Origin: a virus
DNA: 20,588 nucleotides
Virus record (IMG/VR): IMGVR_UViG_3300025083_000282
Span: 1 to 20,588 of that record
Reading direction: 5' to 3' (one strand)
The notes beneath the pieces were generated by a model. That model saw only the letters and a list, made by a program, of their open reading frames with translations, had not been told where the DNA came from and did no database searches. Position 1 is the first letter of the stretch; each line of letters opens with the position of its first letter. The translations under genes and the position numbers were made by a program. Of this stretch, positions 5,858-13,002 are shown piece after piece.

Positions 5858-6354
5858 CAATAGGAGGTATTCCCGCAAGTGGCAAATCAACTTTAATGAA
5901 AAAAGTATTAAGGGAGTATGAGCCATTAAAGAGTTTTAAGTATGGTTTACTTAGGGGTGTTTATTCCGAAGCTCTGAACATATACTTTTTAGGTATTTAT
6001 GACAACTCTGTTTTTTGTGGTACAGATAAATTGAGTATGGCTGTTCAGCCTCATTTTATAAAGATGATAGATAAGTTGCCTAACGCTAAATTTGTATTTG
6101 AAGGCGACAGGCTTTTTAATCAAAGTCTATTCAATAAACAAGAATGCGAAATAATTGTAATAAAGGCAAACCAAGAAACAATAGAAAAAAGGCATAATCT
6201 TAGAGGGGATAACCAAACACCTAGATTCTTAAAAGCCAAACAGACGAAAATAAATAATATATTAAGCAAGAACCAAGTCACCGTATTAGATAACAATACA
6301 GAAAAAGAGGCTCAAGAGTTATTTAAGTATATAATTAACCGAATTAACAAATGA
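5848..6354 (+). CDS. P-loop kinase, 5-hydroxymethyluracil DNA kinase-like (168 aa)
   Basis: The Walker A motif lies at the extreme N-terminus: G7-I-P-A-S-G12-K13-S14-T. Further motifs are G58-T-D-K-L-S, F84-E85-G-D-R-L-F, and an arginine-rich lid K-R-H-N-L-R-G-D-N-Q-T-P-R. This combination, especially the E-G-D-R segment, resembles the 5-hydroxymethyl-deoxyuridine DNA kinases of hypermodified phages, which phosphorylate the hydroxymethyl group in polymeric DNA. I chose ATG 5848 because it puts the P-loop just after the first strand and overlaps the FAD gene by only 10 bases; an in-frame start at 5797 would add 17 residues and a longer overlap. Another nucleotide or nucleic-acid kinase of the same fold cannot be excluded. 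It overlaps the small terminase gene as ATGA. Confidence 0.7.
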   Translation: MVIAIGGIPASGKSTLMKKVLREYEPLKSFKYGLLRGVYSEALNIYFLGIYDNSVFCGTDKLSMAVQPHFIKMIDKLPNAKFVFEGDRLFNQSLFNKQECEIIVIKANQETIEKRHNLRGDNQTPRFLKAKQTKINNILSKNQVTVLDNNTEKEAQELFKYIINRINK

Positions 6355-6701
6355 ACAAAACCGAACAACATAAAAAAGCAATAATAGAGGCGTTGGAGAA
6401 ATCTCTGGGTGTTGTAACGACAGCTTGTAAGAATGTCGGCATAGGCAGAACACAATTTTATAATTGGTTAAAAAACGACAAGCAATTTGCAAAGGAAGTT
6501 GACGAGATAAAAAACATAGCCTTAGACTTTGCAGAAAGCCAACTCCATAAACAGATAGGAGAGGGATCAACAGCCGCAACAATATTCTACCTAAAGACCA
6601 AAGGCAAACAAAGAGGTTATGTTGAGAGACAGGAAGTTCATCAAATGGGTGATAATCTCTTTGAGGTTGAAATACTAGGCGGTGAAGATTCAGACGAATA
6701 A
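6351..6701 (+). CDS. Terminase small subunit (116 aa)
   Basis: A helix-turn-helix covers about residues 8-43: V-V-T-T-A-C-K-N-V-G-I-G-R-T-Q-F-Y-N-W-L, typical of small terminase DNA-recognition domains. The middle (50-85) is helical with TAATIFYLKTKG, which I recall from small terminases of this type, and the end is acidic. The small subunit binds packaging-initiation sites and stimulates the large subunit. It overlaps the kinase gene by four bases and the large terminase gene by 20. This places packaging under the same translation-coupled operon as DNA modification. Confidence 0.8.
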   Translation: MNKTEQHKKAIIEALEKSLGVVTTACKNVGIGRTQFYNWLKNDKQFAKEVDEIKNIALDFAESQLHKQIGEGSTAATIFYLKTKGKQRGYVERQEVHQMGDNLFEVEILGGEDSDE

Positions 6702-7833
6702 AGTCTACAAACACCTCCTCAATTCTAACAAGAAGATTGTTGTTGAGCAGGGAGGAACGAGATCAGGTAAAACGTATAACATCCTGTTGTGGATTATCCT
6801 GAACTATTCAACACGCAATAAAGGAAAAGTAATAACCATATGTAGAAAGTCATTCCCATCTCTTAGAGCTTCTGTAATGAGAGATTTCTTTGAGATACTA
6901 AGAAACAATGGAGCATACTTTGAAGAGCTTCACAACCGATCTAATCACGAATACAACCTAAACGGAAACGTAGTTGAGTTCATCTCATTAGACCAACCAC
7001 AAAAGATCAGAGGTCGTAAAAGAAATTTACTATATATAAACGAGGCTAACGAATTATTCTTTGAGGATTGGCAACAGTTAATCTTCAGGACAGATGGAAG
7101 GATAATATTAGACTACAACCCGTCAGACTCTTTCCATTGGATTTATGATAAGGTAATACCCAGAGAGGATTGCGACTTCTTTCAAACAACATACAAAGAC
7201 AACCCTTTCCTTGATCAGGGCATAAGGTCAGAGATAGAAAGGTTAAGAGGTACTGATGAGGATTATTGGAGGATATACGGACTAGGAGAAAGGGGAGCAA
7301 GCAGAGCAACGATCTTTCAATTCAATATAGTTGATGAACCTAAAGGTGAGGTTGTCTCGTTAGGGTTGGACTTTGGATTTACAAACGATCCGACAGCACT
7401 TGTAAAAGTTTACAAACACGAAGGGGATTTATACATTGAAGAAATGCTATATCACACAAGGCTAACCAATTCTGACATAAGCCAAAAACTAAAGGAATTA
7501 GGATTGACCAGATACGATGAGATATGGGCAGATTCCGCAGAGCCTAAAAGCATAGAGGAGCTTCACAGGTTTGGATGGAATATAAAACCAACAGCCAAAG
7601 GACAAGACAGCATAATGGCAGGAATCGACATATTAAAACGTCATAGAATCTTTGTAACAAAAAGCAGTACGAACCTAATCAAAGAAATGCAAAACTATTC
7701 TTGGCAAGAGGATAAGAACGGAAACCTACTCAACAGGCCCGTTGATAAATGGAATCACGCAATAGATGCTATTCGATACGCTACCTTTAACAGGATGAGC
7801 CGACCTAATTACGGAAGGTATGCAATAAGATAA
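6682..7833 (+). CDS. Terminase large subunit, PBSX-type, GTG start (383 aa)
   Basis: This is the ATP-driven packaging motor and nuclease. Walker A is G24-G-T-R-S-G-K30-T31 and Walker B is L-L-Y-I-N-E121-A. The C-terminal RNase H-like nuclease has acidic residues at D230 (GLDFGF), D284 (WADSAEP) and D362 (NHAIDAIRY). D230, D284 and D362 would coordinate the two metals. The layout and length match the PBSX/Terminase_3 group. The start is the GTG at 6682, which gives a short lead before the first strand and a 20-base overlap with the small subunit. Substrate DNA may be hypermodified by the upstream cassette. Confidence 0.95.
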   Translation: MKIQTNKVYKHLLNSNKKIVVEQGGTRSGKTYNILLWIILNYSTRNKGKVITICRKSFPSLRASVMRDFFEILRNNGAYFEELHNRSNHEYNLNGNVVEFISLDQPQKIRGRKRNLLYINEANELFFEDWQQLIFRTDGRIILDYNPSDSFHWIYDKVIPREDCDFFQTTYKDNPFLDQGIRSEIERLRGTDEDYWRIYGLGERGASRATIFQFNIVDEPKGEVVSLGLDFGFTNDPTALVKVYKHEGDLYIEEMLYHTRLTNSDISQKLKELGLTRYDEIWADSAEPKSIEELHRFGWNIKPTAKGQDSIMAGIDILKRHRIFVTKSSTNLIKEMQNYSWQEDKNGNLLNRPVDKWNHAIDAIRYATFNRMSRPNYGRYAIR

Positions 7834-7854
7834 AAACAAAAAGTTATTTAAGAG

Positions 7855-8601
7855 ATGGAATTGAAAGTAATTGTACCAACATCATTGGATGAAATCACCC
7901 TAGCGCAATATCAAAGGTTTGCGAAGATAGAAGGTGACGAAGAGTTTCTTACAAAGAAAATGTTGGAGATATTTTGTAATGTCCCAATGGAGAGATTACC
8001 AAGCATTCGATTTAAAGACGTTTCTAAGGTGTTTAAGCGCATATCTACAATGATGAATGGTAAGCCTAAGCTGAAACAAAGATTTAATCTAGGAGACAAA
8101 GAATTTGGATTCATTCCTTCACTTGATGATATTTCGTATGGTGAGTTTGTTGATCTGGATACATATCTAACCGACATACAAAACCTCCATAAAACAATGG
8201 CAATACTATATCGACCTGTAACGGGTAAGGTAGGAAAGCATTATGTAGTTGAGCCTTATGAATCTTCTGATAAGTATTGCGACCTAATGAAGGATGCTCC
8301 AATGGATGTTGTAATGGGTGCTGTGGTTTTTTTTTGGACTTTAGGAAAAGAGTTGTTGATGGCTACCCTGAACTCTTTGGAGAAAGAGACGAACAAGACT
8401 ACTCGCAAGAATCTCAATTCTCAAATACTTGGGGATGGTATAACACCATCTATACCCTTGCTAAAGGCGATGTTAGAAGATTTGACGAGGTTGCAGGATT
8501 ATCCCTTCACAAGTGCCTCACTTTCCTTGATTATGAAAAGCAAAAAAACCAAGTCGAAAAAAACCTTATCAAAACAAACATTAAATGAGACAGTTTTATA
8601 A
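7855..8601 (+). CDS. Tail assembly chaperone-like protein, unshifted frame (248 aa)
   Basis: The first 160 residues look like a real domain, with FGFIPSLDDISYGEFVDLDT near residue 90 followed by MAILYRPVTGK, as I recall from Bacteroidota phage tail-chaperone-like proteins. The reading frame then enters a run of nine T at 8327-8335. Without slippage it continues as W-T-L-G-K-E-L-L for 88 more residues, ending in a lysine-, serine- and threonine-rich tail at TAA 8599-8601. That tail overlaps the next gene by 17 bases, out of keeping with the four-base junctions elsewhere. The -1 frame product is listed separately. No Shine-Dalgarno sequence is present; TTATTTAA at 7844-7851 precedes the ATG. 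Confidence 0.7.
   Translation: MELKVIVPTSLDEITLAQYQRFAKIEGDEEFLTKKMLEIFCNVPMERLPSIRFKDVSKVFKRISTMMNGKPKLKQRFNLGDKEFGFIPSLDDISYGEFVDLDTYLTDIQNLHKTMAILYRPVTGKVGKHYVVEPYESSDKYCDLMKDAPMDVVMGAVVFFWTLGKELLMATLNSLEKETNKTTRKNLNSQILGDGITPSIPLLKAMLEDLTRLQDYPFTSASLSLIMKSKKTKSKKTLSKQTLNETVL
8328..8378 (+). promoter_or_regulatory. Probable -1 ribosomal frameshift site with downstream hairpin
   Basis: The zero-frame codons GTT TTT TTT TGG give a T-TTT-TTT slippery heptamer at 8328-8334. Twelve bases later AAAGAGTT (8347-8354) pairs perfectly with AACTCTTT (8371-8378) around a 16-base loop, a possible stimulatory stem. A -1 slip joins residue 160 to the conserved downstream frame. A homopolymer length error is the alternative explanation. 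Confidence 0.55.
8334..8588 (+). CDS. -1 frame extension of the tail assembly chaperone (84 aa after the slip)
   Basis: Read from 8334 in the -1 frame, the protein continues LDFRKRVVDGYPELFGER, an acidic linker, then NTWGWYNTIYTLAKGD with R-R-F-D-E-V and L-H-K-C-L-T-F-L. The W-G-W-Y-x-x-I-Y-x-L-A-x-G-D segment is one I recall from Bacteroidota phages next to the tail genes, and it looks more protein-like than the zero-frame tail. Its TGA (8586-8588) overlaps the next ATG as ATGA, the junction used throughout this operon, which argues strongly that ribosomes reach this stop. The full frameshifted product would be 244 residues, close in length to the unshifted one, unlike the usual short and long pair. 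Confidence 0.65.
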   Translation: MDFRKRVVDGYPELFGERDEQDYSQESQFSNTWGWYNTIYTLAKGDVRRFDEVAGLSLHKCLTFLDYEKQKNQVEKNLIKTNIK

Positions 8602-9052
8602 CATAACAAAAACCATAAAGGACACACTTGAAGCTAACAGCCAAGTGAACGTCGTAACCTTTGGCGACATCTTTGACGTAGACCTAAACAAGCAAACGAT
8701 CTTTCCCTTATCTCATATAATGGTAAACCAAGCAACGATAGAAGGTCAGGTTGTAAGGGTTAGTCTATCGGTTATGTGTATGGATGTAATTGACGAGCTT
8801 AAAGAGGATTTAAGAGACCAGACAGAACCCTTTTACAATAACAACAACGAGCAAGATATTCTAAACACTCAATTGCAAGTTATTAATGACCTTGTAATGA
8901 AGCTCAGAAAAGGACAACTATACACCGACCTTTATCAGCTTGATGGTAACCCTGTTTGTACACCTTTTAACGAGAGGTTTGAAAACTTGCTTACAGGATG
9001 GACAGCGACGTTTGATGTGCTATTACCTAACACCGAAATCTCTGTTTGCTAA
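8585..9052 (+). CDS. Putative tail completion/terminator protein (155 aa)
   Basis: The protein contains NVVTFGDIFDVDLNKQTIFP at about residues 22-41, then a strand S-V-M-C-M-D, an N-E-Q-D-I-L-N-T-Q-L segment, and R-F-E-N-L-L-T-G-W-T-A-T-F-D-V at the end. I recall this pattern from unassigned structural proteins of Bacteroidota phages near the tail genes. Size, mixed alpha/beta character and place just before a gp10-like protein fit a tail terminator or joining protein. It does not show catalytic motifs. The start overlaps the -1 frame stop of the preceding gene as ATGA, and the stop shares one base with the next ATG. Confidence 0.6.
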   Translation: MRQFYNITKTIKDTLEANSQVNVVTFGDIFDVDLNKQTIFPLSHIMVNQATIEGQVVRVSLSVMCMDVIDELKEDLRDQTEPFYNNNNEQDILNTQLQVINDLVMKLRKGQLYTDLYQLDGNPVCTPFNERFENLLTGWTATFDVLLPNTEISVC

Positions 9053-9585
9053 TGAGTCGTCAAGACAACATAGAGATGGCATTAGATAAGTTTGGTAAAT
9101 CTGTTATCAAGCAAGCGAGAAGCAACCTAACAAAAAAGAAAAGGAACGTATCAAGCAAATTGTACAACTCTTTAGATTATAAGGTTGATGTATCTAAAAA
9201 AGGCACATCCTTTTCCTTTGCTTTTGAGATGGAAGATTATGGCGAATACTTAGACAAAGGAGTAAAGGGTAAAAACTCATCAGCTAAAGCACCTGACAGT
9301 CCTTATCGTTTTGGAACAGGATCAGGAAGAAGGGGAGGCTTGAGAGATTCAATACCAGAATGGGTAAGGAGAAAAAGGTTTCAATTTCAAGATAGAAAGA
9401 CGGGTAAGTTTATGAGCTATGACAGCACAGCCTTTTTGATTGCTCGTTCTATCTATCAAACAGGATTACCAACAACTAACTTTTTTACAAGACCTTTCAA
9501 CCTAGCATTTAACAAACTCCCAATCGAGATAACAAAGGCATTTCAACTAACCCAAGAAGAGTTTAAAAAATTTACTGAAAAATGA
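9052..9585 (+). CDS. HK97 gp10-like head-tail/tail completion protein (177 aa)
   Basis: The N-terminal half is basic and helical, then EMEDYGEYLDKGVKGK, then a basic, proline-bearing region and IARSIYQTGLPTTNFF. The Y-x-x-Y-L-D/E-x-G-V motif followed by a conserved terminal F-F-T-R-P resembles gp10-family proteins that join heads or complete tails. I take ATG 9052, which shares one base with the preceding TAA, instead of an in-frame TTG at 9046 that would add two residues. The end overlaps the next gene as ATGA. Function is assigned from motif and position. Confidence 0.6.
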   Translation: MSRQDNIEMALDKFGKSVIKQARSNLTKKKRNVSSKLYNSLDYKVDVSKKGTSFSFAFEMEDYGEYLDKGVKGKNSSAKAPDSPYRFGTGSGRRGGLRDSIPEWVRRKRFQFQDRKTGKFMSYDSTAFLIARSIYQTGLPTTNFFTRPFNLAFNKLPIEITKAFQLTQEEFKKFTEK

Positions 9586-10847
9586 GTACACCAACATCAG
9601 CAATTCCCGTAAGCGTAAGAATGTCGCGAAGCCCGATTTTTTTAACGGGTAAAAATAACGCATTAGCAAACGACGCTTTAAACTCGATGGACTGCGCTGT
9701 GCAAATATACACAGGAGCAAAAACAGCAACAACAACAGCCAAGTACAATCTCTCAAAATCCGTATCAGTAAACGAGATAATAAACTTTGAATTAAGCAAT
9801 CTAATCAGAGAGGAATTTGTACACGGTATGGGTAAATTTAATATAACGTCTCCGAGTGCTTCTGAAGTGGGTGAGGTGTTATGGGTTAATCTTACGGGAG
9901 GTTGGAACTACGATGATGCAGGTAGCCCTACTATTGGAAACTGGGCAACAGGAACGTCAGGTGCGTTTTTAGTAACGGATGGATGGACAAAAAGATTAGA
10001 AGCTCAAAACAGACAAACAACAGATGCTCGATTAACGATTGACAGAACGCATCAAGTATATTCAGCAAATAGAGAAGCGTTAGCCGCTTTGTATTTAGCA
10101 GGCAATGGTCTTAACGCTTTATCCTACGAAATAGATGGTACGGAATATTGGTATGTCCTTGAGGATGAATTAGGATTCGCAAACAACTCTAACGAAAGCC
10201 AGAATAAGGTGATATACATTCCTAGTGGTGTGTTGAGCGTAGGCGATTATGTAGGAGTAACACCAACAAGCACTTACAAAATAAACCTCATAACAAATAG
10301 CGAGGGAGCTGACTACAAAGGAAGAGTCGAAACAGATGGTGGAACGGTTGAGGCTTGGGGATGTCTTATGAACGAGATTGACGATCTAGGAGGCCACGAC
10401 AAAATCACCCACAATTACGAAGTTATCTGTGAGCCTAAATTTACTCCTGAGATTATTCAGTATGTTAACAGATACGGGGTAAGTGATTATGTAACCTTCT
10501 TTAAGAAAAGCACAGAGCAAGGCAATTTTACAAACGAGCAATACAACCGAAGTATTTACGCTGATGGATTTACCGAGCCATCTTTTACAACAGCCAAATA
10601 CCAAGATTACAATATCAATTCAAGAAACAGCATAACCCTAAACACAGGATGGGTTGAGGAGGCTTACAAAGACATCATTGAGGAGATTCTTATGAGTGAA
10701 GATGTCAGGATATTAGAAAACGGAACATATCGAAATCTAAGTCCTGTGAGAGGATCGGTTGAGTACCAAAAGGGAGTCAACGACAAGACTATCAATTACA
10801 CAATGAGTTTCAATTTAGGACACGATCAGAGAAACGACATAAAATGA
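9582..10847 (+). CDS. Tail structural protein, unknown role (421 aa)
   Basis: The protein is beta-rich and polar, with many threonine, asparagine and glycine residues, no signal peptide and no enzymatic motif. It opens with PVSVRMSRSPIFLTGKNN and has aromatic-glycine strands at about 100-130 and NSITLNTGWVEEAYKDIIEE near 350. The character fits a virion tail-tip or baseplate protein. It lies between the tail completion genes and a 674-residue tail protein, with four-base overlaps on both sides, so the two large products are probably made in similar amounts and may form one complex. I do not recognise a named family. Confidence 0.65.
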   Translation: MSTPTSAIPVSVRMSRSPIFLTGKNNALANDALNSMDCAVQIYTGAKTATTTAKYNLSKSVSVNEIINFELSNLIREEFVHGMGKFNITSPSASEVGEVLWVNLTGGWNYDDAGSPTIGNWATGTSGAFLVTDGWTKRLEAQNRQTTDARLTIDRTHQVYSANREALAALYLAGNGLNALSYEIDGTEYWYVLEDELGFANNSNESQNKVIYIPSGVLSVGDYVGVTPTSTYKINLITNSEGADYKGRVETDGGTVEAWGCLMNEIDDLGGHDKITHNYEVICEPKFTPEIIQYVNRYGVSDYVTFFKKSTEQGNFTNEQYNRSIYADGFTEPSFTTAKYQDYNINSRNSITLNTGWVEEAYKDIIEEILMSEDVRILENGTYRNLSPVRGSVEYQKGVNDKTINYTMSFNLGHDQRNDIK

Positions 10848-12868
10848 ATCAAGTTGACGTTTATATAAACAACGAACGCTTAGACCTTTTCCAAGACGAA
10901 CAGATAAGCATAAATGTATCAGTTCAAAACATAAAGGACTTAGCAACAATCTTCACAGATTTCACGCAGTCGTTTACCGTTCCCGCCTCCACTACAAACA
11001 ACAAAATCTTTTCACATTACTATCGTTTTGACGTTACAGGAGGTGTTGATGGTAGGGTAAGACAATCGGCAAGAATAGAAATAAACTCTTTAACATTTAG
11101 AGAGGGAGTGATTGAGCTTGAAAGTGTATCAAACAAGAACAACGAACCGAGTGCATACACAATGACGTTTTATGGTCAGCTTGTTAATTTAAAGGATTTG
11201 TTTGGCGATGATTATTTGTATGACTTAGACCTTAGCGCATACGATCACGATTACGATGGCGCAACGATATTATCAGGATTTAATCAAGACGCTTTGGGAG
11301 GTGGTGATATCTTTTACCCTTTGATGAGTCCTAAAAATAATTGGTTTTACGATTCATCCGCTTCTGGTCATTCTACTGCAAACATAGCGTATCACAGCAC
11401 GCACAATCACGGTGTTTCTTATGCTCACTTAAAACCTGCGGTAAAAGTCGTTAAGTTGTTTGAAGCAATAGAATCTAAATACGGGATTGACTTTACAGGT
11501 AATTTTATGAGCGACACCCAATTCAATAAATTATTCCTTTGGGCGCATAGAAGAGAAGGTTATATGTACGAGGATCAACCTAACGCAATGACCTATGATA
11601 AAATTAATTTTAATTCAAGTACAGGAACATATTTTGATCTTACAAATGACACTTTTGACATCCCTTCAGACTTTGGTTCATCGTCAGGAGATTTTACGTT
11701 AAGTTTCACATTAGGAACATTAAGCCAAACAGGAAATTTTGCTGTCTATGTAAACGGAGCTTATAGCACGAGTCAAGTCATATCTTCAACGGGTTCTTAT
11801 TCTTTTGGATTATCAAATATTCAAGATGGTGACAGAATTAGTTTAAGAGTAAAGAATCAAGACAATAGTACAGCGTTAACATATCAAGTAACAACAATGC
11901 AGTTGGTTTTTGATATTCCCCCGTCTACTACTATAAATCTAGGAACAGCTTCAATGACAGGAACAGCAACAGTTACTGTTACGGTAAGAGTTAGCGAGTT
12001 GTTACCAGAGATGAAAGTTTATGACTTTATTCAGGGGATTATACGAGCACATAATCTAGTCATAACGCCTAACAGTTCAACCCAATTTAATCTACAAACG
12101 CTTGACGATTGGTATGCGACAGGATCAGACAAAGACTTTCAAGAGTTTATAGACGTTACCGAAGTGTCTATCAATAGACCGAGCTTATACAATAGGATAG
12201 CGTACAAATACCAAGACACAGATCAAATACTAGGTCAAGAATATGCAAGAACAAACCCGTCAGCATTTGGAAATTTAGACAGCGACTTTCCGTTTGATGG
12301 GGAAGAGTTTGAAGTACAATTACCTTTTGAATGTCCTTTGTTTGAGAAGTTAACAGACGTAACAGGAAGTGCGGCAACAAACATATTAGCCTATAAAAGC
12401 ATAACAAGAGAAGCCGACTCAGATGGAAACCTAAACCCTTATTTGGGCGCACCTGTTTTAATTTACGGAGAGTTCAATCTTGATATAAGCGCAAACCCTT
12501 TAGGATTCTATGACGAAACAAATACACAACAAGGGCCAATCGACGAGATATGGTACGCAAATGTATCGTCTACTTCAACAGGAGTGGGAGCGGCTTTTTC
12601 TCTTTGTTGGGGTGGTGATATTAATCCTTTCTTTTTAGCAACTGTACCAAACAGCCTTTACAATACTTATTGGTCAGATTACATAACAGACCTATACAAC
12701 CAGAATCGAAGGGTTGTGCAAGTTGATGCTGTTTTGCCTATTGGTAAGATAATCGACCTAGACCTTAAAAATAAAATCTTGTGGAACAACCAAAAGTGGA
12801 TTGTCAATAATGCTGATATAAATATCACGACAGGCAAGGTGCGATTGGAATTATTAAATGATGTATGA
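10844..12868 (+). CDS. Large tail-tip/baseplate-like structural protein (674 aa)
   Basis: The N-terminal domain begins VDVYINNERLDLFQDEQISI and contains FTQSFTVPAS, a segment I recall from Bacteroidota phage structural proteins. A serine-, threonine- and glycine-rich beta region at about 255-390 looks like an inserted beta-sandwich, possibly carbohydrate-binding. The C-terminal half has an E-M-K-V-Y-D-F-I-Q-G-I-I-R-A-H-N-L segment followed by aromatic strands, reminiscent of tail-hub domains. Residues near 390-560 may therefore be the hub and the rest adornment. No peptidase or glycosidase motif is visible. Its size and place before the tape measure gene suit the tail tip that contacts the host. 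Confidence 0.6.
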   Translation: MNQVDVYINNERLDLFQDEQISINVSVQNIKDLATIFTDFTQSFTVPASTTNNKIFSHYYRFDVTGGVDGRVRQSARIEINSLTFREGVIELESVSNKNNEPSAYTMTFYGQLVNLKDLFGDDYLYDLDLSAYDHDYDGATILSGFNQDALGGGDIFYPLMSPKNNWFYDSSASGHSTANIAYHSTHNHGVSYAHLKPAVKVVKLFEAIESKYGIDFTGNFMSDTQFNKLFLWAHRREGYMYEDQPNAMTYDKINFNSSTGTYFDLTNDTFDIPSDFGSSSGDFTLSFTLGTLSQTGNFAVYVNGAYSTSQVISSTGSYSFGLSNIQDGDRISLRVKNQDNSTALTYQVTTMQLVFDIPPSTTINLGTASMTGTATVTVTVRVSELLPEMKVYDFIQGIIRAHNLVITPNSSTQFNLQTLDDWYATGSDKDFQEFIDVTEVSINRPSLYNRIAYKYQDTDQILGQEYARTNPSAFGNLDSDFPFDGEEFEVQLPFECPLFEKLTDVTGSAATNILAYKSITREADSDGNLNPYLGAPVLIYGEFNLDISANPLGFYDETNTQQGPIDEIWYANVSSTSTGVGAAFSLCWGGDINPFFLATVPNSLYNTYWSDYITDLYNQNRRVVQVDAVLPIGKIIDLDLKNKILWNNQKWIVNNADINITTGKVRLELLNDV

Positions 12869-13002
12869 AAAAGAGTTATTTAAGTTACTTAATAGAATTA
12901 CTTCAAGCCGATGAATGGAGAGGGGAAAGTGAGAATATTGAAATAGCAAAAGGCAAATACAGAATCCCTAATAATTGGTCAGAGTTTTTAAAACGTAGAT
13001 AA
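12865..13002 (+). CDS. 45-aa protein before the tape measure gene
   Basis: The frame encodes 45 residues beginning KKSYLSYLIELLQADEWRG and ending NNWSEFLKRR. It has a helical first half and a basic end. The ATG overlaps the preceding stop as ATGA and its TAA shares a base with the tape measure ATG (TAATG). These junctions, and the exact fit in the gap, are the main support. A small tail assembly helper is possible; there is no recognisable domain. Confidence 0.65.
   Translation: MKKSYLSYLIELLQADEWRGESENIEIAKGKYRIPNNWSEFLKRR

Noticed and set aside
6319-6714. Antisense open frame over the small terminase
   Set aside because: The leucine- and cysteine-rich product has no recognisable motif and mirrors well-supported + strand genes; it looks like a shadow.
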